From: Ceratotherium simum simum
Taxonomy: Eukaryota; Chordata; Mammalia; Perissodactyla; Rhinocerotidae
NCBI RefSeq assembly: GCF_000283155.1
Contig: NW_004454280.1
Coordinates: 1,961,320-2,025,319, forward strand
Reading direction: 5' to 3'
Length of the DNA: 64,000 nt
The notes under the pieces were generated by a model that worked only from the letters and a program-made list of their open reading frames with translations, was not told the origin of the DNA and did not search any database. Below, piece by piece: positions 56,600 to 64,000 of this stretch. The position numbers were made by a program, and so were the translations under genes. The first letter of the stretch is position 1. Each line of letters opens with the position of its first letter.

Positions 56600-57080
56600 G
56601 AGCATCTTTATAAACACATTATACCTCATGGGGAGTAGGGAGAAATTCAATTAGGTTTGAATGAGAAAGGTAACTTGAATATCAATTAATTGTCTAATTG
56701 AAGATAATGGAGACCTGGGGGCACCCTGCCAGGTTGATTCCCACACCCAAATCTAGAGATTTTCCCTGGGATTAAAGATGCAATTTAATTACACCATTTT
56801 TATTAGATTAGGCACTGATTGCATTCAGCACCCTGAGTTAATTACATAGTTAATTACACAGCCAATAACTTCCCTTGCCTAATAACCCTGCTGGATGCAG
56901 CCCGGTGTTGCAGAAGGGGATCCTGCTCCTATAATGGGAGCTCTGGGAGCCCAAGGTGGTGGGAGCGGCTTCAGCAAGGGGACACGTGAATACTAATAGG
57001 GAATTATCCTAATTGTCCCTGTTCTTGATGAACAGTAAATTATTCTAATAACATTTACCATTGTATTCATTCATTATCTA
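56600..57080. promoter_or_regulatory. candidate conserved regulatory block, homeodomain-site rich
   Basis: Repeat-free and AT-rich with a striking density of homeodomain cores: CAATTAATTG (56683-56692), ctaattgaag (56694), ggattaaagatgcaatttaa (56769), ttattagattaggcac (56809), a direct repeat TTAATTACA at 56838-56846 and 56850-56858, gggaattatcctaattgtcc (57000) and aaattattctaataac (57037). This is the densest such cluster in the window. Confidence 0.45.
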
Positions 57081-57939
57081 AGGGAATGAGGAAGAAGGGC
57101 TGCCAGCGGCCTCCCCTGTGGCACAAACAGGGCTGCACTGACAGGGCTCCTTCATTTCGGATGCCAGGCCTCTCCAGGGCGCCTCCCCTTCCTCTTGGCC
57201 TCCGAGGTGCACTCTGGGCTGAGCGTTGCACCCGCCAGGTGCTCTCATGGGCACCCACGTCTGTGATTACAGACGTGCTATGAGGTGGGTTTCAGTTTTC
57301 CTGTTTTATTATCTGGGGGCAGAAGAATCTTTGAGGGGGCACCCAGAGACACAGATCAGGCAAGTGGGGTGACGCTAACTGGAGTCCGGGTTGGACCCCA
57401 GGTCCCACTGTCGTCCCTGCACAGCATGGGGCCGCTCACTCAGAATTCTCCTTTCTTCGGCGTGACTCAAGAGCAAATAAAATGGAGTTCAACACATCCG
57501 GTTGGCTGCCTGGTGGAACAACCACCACGAGCGAAATATTAATTATTCCCAAGACTTTCAGAACCACGTTGTGCTGGATGATAGGTGGGTGGGCTAAGAC
57601 ATGAGGAGACCATGCATGGAAGGGTCTGGATCTCCTGTCTACCTACTTACCTGGACTCATTCATGTAGGCCTCAAATGGCAACATCCCTTGTGAAAACGA
57701 CAATGGCCTTTGCATCTTTTAAGAACAGTAGGGGTCTGATCTGCCCAGGCCACCATCTGTGCAAGTGTGAATTATATGAGAAAGGCAGTTGTCAGCCTGA
57801 GGGCAGAGGAAGGAGAGGAAAAGCCTGTCTCTCAGCCTTCAGGGGTAGCTTTCCTGGAGGAGGCAGAACATCAGCAGATGCTGAGTGTTGCAGGCCAGGC
57901 CAGCCTGGGTGAACTGAGAAAGACAAGCATATTAATGAT
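57081..57939. other. unassigned; GC-moderate
   Basis: 57095-57240 is GC-rich with several CpGs. 57838-57910 may be another fragment of the ancient repeat. No gene recognised. Confidence 0.45.
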
Positions 57940-58300
57940 TGTTATAGGCCAAATGTTTGTGTCCTCCCCCCACAATGAATGTGCTGAAGTCCTAACCCCC
58001 AGTGTGGCTTACCGGAGTAAGGAAGTAATTAAGGTTAAATGAGGTCTTAAGGGTAGATCTCCGATCCTATAGGATCATTGTCCTCATAAGCACACCGGAG
58101 AGCTCCCTTTGTCTCTCTCCCTGTGCTCTCAGAGGAAAGGCCAGGTGAGGACACAGCTAGAAGACGACTGTCTGCATGCCAGGAAGAGAGGCTTCACCAG
58201 AAACTGACTTCCAGCCTCCAGAACTGAGAGAAAATACACTTCTGTTGTTTGAGTCATGCAGTCTGGCATTTTCTTATGGCACCCAGAGCTGACTAATACA
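57940..58300 (+). mobile_element. MaLR solo LTR (MLT1-like), plus
   Basis: 361 bp from tgttataggccaaatgtttg to gctgactaataca with TG...CA ends. Phrases 'gctgaagtcctaacccccag', ccaggtgaggacacagctag, ccagcctccagaactgagag and tacacttctgttgtttgagt are MLT1. Flanking atgat and atgtc match at only 3 of 5. Confidence 0.88.
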
Positions 58301-58329
58301 ATGTCAAAAAAATAACATCCACCTACAGT

Positions 58330-58660
58330 TTCTACACCCCTCATGCCTCCATCTCACCCTCCCCTACACAAATGTCTTTATGGGCCTTTGTTCACGCCAC
58401 TTCCCTTTGCCTGGATCACCCACCTGCTGACTATGGAATGGATCTCTTATTCAAAACCCTTCTGTAAGGATGAGCCCAAGACCCTCTCCTTCCCTTCTTC
58501 CGCCTCTCTAATTTATGCATAACCCTACCCTTAGCACACTGTAGTTTAATGCCTTGTTTACATACCTGCTACCCCCTGGAGAGAAAGGCGCTTGAGGACC
58601 TCAGCTTTGTTTTTTCTCTGTGTGCTGAGGGTCCAGCACGGCCCGCACATGGAAGGTACT
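58330..58660 (+). repeat. L2, left part (outer layer of a nest)
   Basis: gggcctttgttcacgccact, tgcctggatcacccacctgc and tccagcacggcccgcacatg follow the L2 3' region. The element stops at gtact (58656-58660) and resumes at 59542. Confidence 0.7.
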
Positions 58661-59541
58661 TGTCTTAGTCCCTTCAGGCTGCTGTAACAGAATATCGTAG
58701 ACTGGCTGGCTGATTAACAACAGACGTTTATCCCGCACAGTTCTGGAGGCTGGAAGTCCAAGACACTGGCAGATTCAGGGTCTGGTGAGAGCCGCTTCCT
58801 GGTTCTCAGCCGGCATCTTCTCGCTGTGTCCTCACGTGGTGGAAGGGGCAAGGGGGCTCTCTGGGGCCTCTTTATAAGGGCACTAATCTCATTCATTATG
58901 CCTCCACTCTCATCACTTAATCACCTCTTGTATTGATGATATTTTTTATTTTCTGTATATTATGATGATTTGACATCTTTAAAAACATTTCTGGCTGGGG
59001 GGAGACTGCCCCTCCCTTCCCAGGGCTAGCCAATCCTTAGAGACAGCAGAGGACTCAATGGGGAGCATGCCTGTGATATGCAAACAACCAGTCCAGAACC
59101 AGACTTCCTCCAGTTGGCTGTGCATCCCAGGAGTCAATATTCCTCTGCCTTCATCACCCCAGGGCCAGGTTCTAGGCAACTGGGGACCACCCCTCTAGCC
59201 CAAAACCCATCGAAGTTATTCCAACTAGCCAGTCTTAAACTGGTTACTCTGCCCTCCCTCGCCTTTCCAGGGGCAACTCCAATAAAGACAGTGGTCTAAA
59301 CCTTCCCTTTGCTCCTGCTTCTCCCTCCTGACCAAAGGCACTCTTGTGGCCCTGCATGGTGATGACCTCTTGTTTCCAGGGGAACTGTGAGTGACATCAA
59401 ACATTTCTTTCAATGGCCTTGACTTCTCCATCTCATTACTCAGTCACCTTCATAAATTCAGATCTGGACACAGAACATCTCCCACAGGCCCCCCCCTCCA
59501 AATCCCTTCAAATCGGGGGACACAAACATCCGTCTATGGAA
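58661..59541 (-). mobile_element. MaLR LTR (MLT1/MST-like), minus, split
   Basis: Left arm 58661-58927 (tgtcttagtcccttcaggct, 'cagttctggaggctggaagt', tcctcacgtggtggaagggg) and right arm 59482-59541 (ccacaggcccc ... gggggacacaaacatccg) are one reversed LTR. The 5-mer gtact flanks it exactly on both sides (58656-58660, 59542-59546). Confidence 0.85.
58928..59475 (+). mobile_element. ERV-like LTR inside the MaLR LTR
   Basis: About 548 bp: taaaaacatttctggctggg, gccaatccttagagacagca, 'ccaggagtcaatattcctct' and AATAAA at 59281-59286 followed by gacagtggtctaaaccttcc. It reads as a plus-strand ERV LTR. Flanking cacctc (58922-58927) and catctc (59476-59481) match at 5 of 6. Confidence 0.65.
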
Positions 59542-59575
59542 GTACTCAATAAATATTTGTGAAGTGAACTTTCTG
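59542..59575 (+). repeat. L2 3' end (right part)
   Basis: gtactcaataaatatttgtg followed by aagtgaa is the L2 terminus continuing from 58660. Confidence 0.75.
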
Positions 59576-60139
59576 TTTTGCTACAAATACTTGGAAAATT
59601 GGACATTCAATCTCACAGAAGACTTATCTATCCTGGATTTTTCTTGTTGAGGTTTTGACTACTGTTCTGGCCACCGTGGCAGCTCCTGGACATGCCTCTA
59701 AGTAGGGCTTTATGGCCAATAACCTCTGTAGCTTTGTAGTCCTTGGACACCAGTCACAAGGTGAGTCTTGGCAGGGAGTTGGTTGGAAAGGGGGAAGGGG
59801 CTATCGCATACAAGCTTGTTTCCCTCCATCTCTCCGTCTAGGCCTTGTGCCTCGCTCTGCGGCCCCACAGGCTCTCCAGCCTCCAGGTGCTGTATGTTCC
59901 CTGATAACCAGGCCTTTCTGTGTGCCCTTTCACCTTCCATTCCCACTGAAGCCTGTCCACTGAGTAGGTTCCATCTGAGAATTCTATCCTCAAGCTTTTC
60001 TATCCAAACTAACCTCCTCAATGCCCCATTACAGCAAAGGATCCTGGTTTCTGTTACAGAGAGTCTAGTGGTCTCGATTAAGATTTAGTATTAATAGTTA
60101 ACAAAACCTCAGAACTCTCAATGCACTATTTGCATTGGC
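59576..60139. other. unassigned unique sequence
   Basis: Overlapping open frames on both strands at 59.7-60.1 kb. No domain or repeat recognised. Confidence 0.45.
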
Positions 60140-60153
60140 CAAAGGCTATTTTA

Positions 60154-60405
60154 TTTTTTATTTTTTTTGTGAGGAAGACCAGCCCTGAGCTAACATCCGA
60201 TGCCAATCCTCCTCTTTTTTGCTGAGGAAGACTGGTCCTGGGCTAATATCCGTGTCCATCTTCCTCCACTTTATATGGGATGCTGCCACAGCATGGCTTA
60301 ACAAGCAGTGCGTCAGTGCGTGCCCGGGATCCGAACTGGGAAACCCTGGGCCGCTGCAGCAGAGCATGCGCACTTAACCGCTTGTGTCACCGGGCCGGCC
60401 CCTGT
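60154..60405 (-). mobile_element. ERE1-type SINE with perfect target-site duplication
   Basis: A complete reversed ERE: oligo-T (A-tail) at 60154-60168, two body units (accagccctgagctaacatc; gactggtcctgggctaatat), ccacagcatggcttaacaag, an inverted B-box (ggatccgaact) and the tRNA-like 5' end caccgggccggcccc. The 14-mer caaaggctatttta occurs at 60140-60153 and again at 60406-60419, an exact target-site duplication. It is the youngest-looking insertion in the window. Confidence 0.96.
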
Positions 60406-60419
60406 CAAAGGCTATTTTA

Positions 60420-61394
60420 ATTCCTAAACCCACCGGCTCTCAGTTGGGGGTAGTACCACCCCTGGGGGGCATATAGAAACGGTTCAGAAGTCCCTGGTTG
60501 GCACAATAACTGGGCAAGTTACTGTCATTTAGTGGGCTGAGAGCAAAGATGTTAAATGTTTTACATTGCAGAGGATAGCCCTGCACAATGAGTTGTCCCA
60601 CCCCTAATACCAAAGGCACCTCTGTTTAAATACACTGCCCTGGAAGTCAGATGGTCCAATACCACCTGCAGCCAAGTCCTGGGATGGAGAAGGGAGGTTC
60701 TAATTTTGGGGACAGGAGGCCTTTTGAGAAATGGCTGCTTACCCTACATATACCTGGTCCTGTCTCGGTGATAATCCCATCATCCTTCCTGACTCCCCCA
60801 GCCCCTGCCCTCTGCCCTCACCAGGATCCTGAGTAATGCCAGAGGTAATCTCTTCACTGCTGTGTGGTCTCTCCAGGTGGGAATAGCATAGGAACGAGGG
60901 ACTCGATGAGCTCACACTCCCAGGATGCACTTTGTCTTTGGAGAGCTCCTTCTCAGGTAACACTATTGGTGCCTGAGCAGGGCTCCTGCAGGGAGGAAGG
61001 CCTCAGATCAGGGTAACATTGGGTGGGTCATCACTGTTGCTGGAGGCAGTCCAAGGGCCCCTTCAGCTCAGTCATAGATGTTTAATGGCTTGCTTGACCA
61101 AAGGGGGCACACAGCAGCTGTGAGTTGACTCCTCCTTAGGGAGCCCTCAGTCATTTGAAAAAAATCCATCTGGAGAATTCTACTTTCCACAGGAAAGTCA
61201 AGAGATAGCTGCTCCCGACCATTTCAAGTATGCATGCTCAAGTGATCTGGTCCAATGAGGCAGCTGGCCGTACCTTCTCTGTTCCTGGGGCAGTTCCAGA
61301 GGAAGGAGGTGTGGGCCTCAAACTCTCTCCTCCGCAGTCTAACATTCTTAAGGGAGTGATGAGACAGCAGAACAGAAGACATATTATTCAGGGT
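60420..61394. other. unassigned unique sequence
   Basis: No gene or repeat recognised. Confidence 0.45.
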
Positions 61395-61985
61395 CCTTGG
61401 TTTCAAGCAACTGAAACTGACACTAGCCAGGAAAGAAATTTTTTTACAGGATGTTGGATATTTAACTATTTGTCAGGAACACAATGAGAACCACATTCAG
61501 AAAACAGTCTAGAACAAAGGAAAGTTGGGCAGCCACACCATAGCCAAGATTGGCCCACAAATCCAGACCTCCACTGCCATTGCCACCCAGCAGATTCTGC
61601 AGTGCCCTGCTCCCTGGACACTGGGTGCACCTCGGGCCCCACTGCCTTCCCAGACCCCGGAAAGAGCACAATGCTGTTGCTGCTGCCACTTCCAGGGCCT
61701 GCCTTTCCCATTCTTCTTCTTTGTGCTGCGGCTCACAGCATGAAGCCTGGGGCGGGTGTCTGTGATTGGCCAAGTGTGGGTCGAACGCCCATGCCCGATT
61801 TCAATCCTATTTCAAGGGAGGCTGGAAAGGCGCCTTGTCTTTTTAGCTCCCGTAATAGAAGGTGGATTCTGCTTCCTTCATGTGAAATACACATGGTAGG
61901 AGATACCCCAAACATAGAAAATATATTTAGATCCTGGACAGCCAAAAAAGGGCAAATATTTGCTGCCAAAAAAAAAAAAAACCAT
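61395..61985 (+). repeat. old interspersed repeat with A-rich end, family uncertain
   Basis: ttggtttcaagcaactgaaa, ctgacactagccaggaaaga near the start, a ctgctgctgcc-rich centre, tctgtgattggccaagtgtg and a terminal run of A at 61969-61981 match the layout of a common old mammalian repeat that I cannot name. Overlapping frames up to 163 codons on both strands are not genes. Confidence 0.45.
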
Positions 61986-62164
61986 AACTCAAGAGGACTA
62001 CAGAGATTTCTAGCACAAGAAACACAAAGTGGTATTGATAGTCAAGACAGGAAGAGACTGGGAAGAGGCGGAGTACTAAATCCTTGGCCCTGAGGCTGAG
62101 ACAACTGAGAAAATTGAGATTTTTCTTATTCTCCGCTCACAGGATCAAAGAAGATTTAAATAAA

Positions 62165-62260
62165 CTAAAATGACTTACCTACAGTGGCATTGCTAGTTAG
62201 GGACAAGCAGGGACTAGAATCTACCACCCATCACCTCGCCTGATGCTCAGTTTTCCAGGT
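62165..62260 (-). repeat. MIR fragment
   Basis: aaatgacttacctacagtgg and acaagcagggactagaatct resemble a reversed MIR. Confidence 0.5.
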
Positions 62261-62511
62261 GCCCTGCCAACCTCATAGGGAAATTCTGCCCAGTCCTGCG
62301 AGGCCCTGGCCCTGAGATCCTGGACCAAAGGGCACAGACATCTCCCCTGACATGTGTTGCTTTAATCCAAGGCTCCTGAAGCCCAGCACCATGTGGGGAA
62401 ATCAAAAGGGAGCAGCCTGGACAGAAAGCTAAAATCTAGAAGGAAGGGTAAGCAGTTTCATGTCTGTTAGGTTTGGTATAGGCAAAATGGGCAATGTAAT
62501 GTGTATGAACA

Positions 62512-62825
62512 TGGTGGGTTGAATTGTTGTCCCCAATCCTTCACCCCTCCCTGCATTCACGTCCTGGTCACCACCTCATTGTGGGCCTTGCCTATTCCCA
62601 CTTGCTCTCTATGCCTGTGATGTCACCATAAAAACATGCCCCACTGGCAAACTGGTTCAAGGAGAATGACAGGCACATGGAGCAGAGCCTTTCCAGCAGA
62701 ACCCAGCCTAGATCAGTCAACCCCCAGGTGAACCCCAGAGGTGGAAGCAAACATAAGTTGTTGCTGTCGTAAGCCCCTGAGCGTTAAGCGTGGTCTTAAT
62801 GCATTGATAACTGCCCCGTACAATA
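62512..62825 (+). mobile_element. MaLR-type LTR, plus
   Basis: tggtgggttgaattgttgtc at the start, 'cccagcctagatcagtcaac' and taagttgttgctgtcgtaag near the end, finishing gataactgccccgtacaa. It is an MLT1-like LTR, diverged. Confidence 0.65.
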
Positions 62826-63859
62826 GTTCTTAGGTTCGTTTTTAGCATCTGACTTATACTTCAGGATTCAACAGCATGGAAATCAACCCCCTCCCAATGC
62901 ATGCACACAAACATACATTTGCACACACATACACAAGCGTGCAAAGCACAGCCAGGAGAAACTGCTTGAATGTGCAGTTCCTACTCTGTCTCAAGCTGGT
63001 ACAGCTTATGACATGCCAGCCATCACTCCATGCGTGGCTCTGTAACCCTATCTTCCTACCCTCCATGCTCCCAGCACCTCTCTTGCCAACTTGGTTGGCC
63101 ACAGCCCAGGGGATGTAAGCACTCAGCCATGGGAAGAAGGTGAGAAGTAGGGGAGGTATCCAGATTCATAATGTGACCAAAGACCTCTGTCATCTGTAAG
63201 TCAACAGCCAAACATTTGGTCACTGAGGCTGGGCAGCTGCTAGGGAATGCTAGGTGCAGCCCCCATTCTTGGGATTCTCAGTTCCCCCTGAAGGTTGCCA
63301 AATAAAAAGATCCCCAGGGGTCAGGGCAAACATCAACATGGATTCTTCCATCACAGGGATTGGCACCCAGTGGTGGCGAGGGCCCAAGAGTGTGTGAGCA
63401 GGAAGAGGAGCAAGTAGCAGAGCATGCCCCCAGCCGGAGGACAGCCCATGCCAGTGAAGATTGTAAGGAAACAGATGAACAAGCAGTATGACCTCTCAGC
63501 AGTGCACGTCTTCCAAAGCATGAGCAAAGAGGAGAGTCTGGCTGGTGAATTTTAACGTCACAGGGAGCTAACCCACACTAGCAATTCTGTGAGACATGGG
63601 CTTGGAACGAACTAAGACAAGCAACAGGGCATGCCCCCCCACCAAGTACCCACAACCCTGCCCTGAGGGGGTGCAGCCTCTCATTTGCTAGGTCTCTCTG
63701 CAGAGGGGCTGAGTCACTGGTGGGGAGGGGCCGCGTCAGAGCCTGTGCTGGGTGCTTCGGATCCCCAGAGGATGAAGAGCCTCAGCGGTCAGAGCACCTG
63801 ATGGCTGACTCCACCCCGGATCTGTGGGAGCTCCGAACCATGACGGAACACGAGAAACA
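62826..63859. other. unassigned unique sequence
   Basis: A loose CA-rich patch at 62900-62935. No gene recognised. Confidence 0.45.
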
Positions 63860-64000
63860 CAGTCCAAGGAAACAATTTATCACCTAGAGACAACATATTG
63901 ATCACGGATTCCCGGCAGCTGATTTCTCAATTCAGGATGCAGTGAACATTTTAATAAATTCCTTTTCTGCAGGGAAGATAGAGATCCCAGGTCTCTGAAA
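63860..64000. promoter_or_regulatory. candidate conserved noncoding element at window edge
   Basis: gaaacaatttatcacctaga, acatattgatcacggattcc and cattttaataaattcctttt are repeat-free with FOX/Hox-like cores. It may continue beyond the window. Confidence 0.25.

Noticed and set aside
47683..56692. The palindrome CAATTAATTG occurs at two places exactly 9,000 bp apart
   Set aside because: The exact round spacing is coincidence; only the shared motif is of interest.
61960..61990. Run of A at 61969-61981 as the tail of a processed pseudogene
   Set aside because: The upstream sequence matches a dispersed repeat layout and no spliced gene is recognisable.
61602..62093. 163-codon plus-strand open frame
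   Set aside because: It overlaps several other frames on both strands within an old interspersed repeat and reads through an A-homopolymer; no domain visible.
1..64000. Bacterial-type features (operons, ribosome-binding sites, rho-independent terminators) and small RNA genes (U6, 7SK, Y RNA, 5S, tRNA)
   Set aside because: The repeat content is mammalian. I looked for the recognisable parts of these RNA genes and saw only the tRNA-like heads of ERE SINEs. A covariance-model search (Infernal/Rfam) would be needed to exclude diverged copies and microRNAs.

Overview
This window is vertebrate, specifically mammalian, nuclear DNA. It carries LINE-1, LINE-2, MIR, MaLR/ERV solo LTRs, hAT and Tigger relics, and three tRNA-derived SINEs whose sequence matches the equine repetitive element (ERE) family. 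The ERE SINEs (4046-4236, 31738-31975, 60154-60405) point to a perissodactyl, most likely an equid, though a rhinoceros or tapir cannot be excluded by eye. A run of exactly 100 N (45751-45850) inside a minisatellite shows that this is a draft assembly with a gap of unknown size.

I find no convincing protein-coding gene, rRNA, tRNA or small-RNA gene. Every open frame of 60-210 codons is a LINE remnant, a read-through of a tandem repeat, or consistent with chance. The window is best read as intergenic or deep intronic DNA. The only recognisable protein relics are broken LINE-1 ORF2 pieces, the largest on the minus strand at 16016-18133.

Layout. 1-0.83 kb: 3' end of an L1. 1.17-1.54 kb: compact solo ERV LTR with perfect terminal inverted ends. 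3-9 kb: MIRs, an ERE, two or three MaLR-type LTRs and a purine-rich GGAA tract. 10.4-13.1 kb: ancient LINE pieces and a younger L1 3' end. 13.3-19.3 kb: one old L1ME-type element broken up by an RTE-like fragment, a 2.5 kb younger L1 in opposite orientation, an internal deletion and a small Tigger element. 19.3-35.6 kb: mostly unique sequence with scattered MIR/L2, an AT-rich homeodomain-motif block near 20.6 kb and two unusually perfect hairpins (34.2 and 35.5 kb). 35.7-37.3 kb: an old L1 with apparently inverted 5' part. 41.7-45.3 kb: two copies of one ancient repeat, one split by an LTR, the other by a hAT element and a MIR. 45.5-46.65 kb: a MaLR LTR in which a 22-bp minisatellite has expanded. 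47.1-47.7 and 56.6-57.1 kb: the two strongest candidate conserved regulatory blocks. 58.3-59.6 kb: a three-deep nest (L2 containing a MaLR LTR containing an ERV-like LTR). 60.1-60.4 kb: an ERE with a perfect 14-bp target-site duplication.

How it works together: nothing here forms a pathway. The plausible functional content is cis-regulatory: several repeat-free, motif-dense blocks (TAATTA homeodomain cores, octamer, forkhead, a CRE) that look like distal enhancers of a developmental gene outside the window. That is inference and needs alignment to other mammals. Repeat family names are from memory of consensus sequences; boundaries are approximate unless a target-site duplication or terminal repeat is stated.
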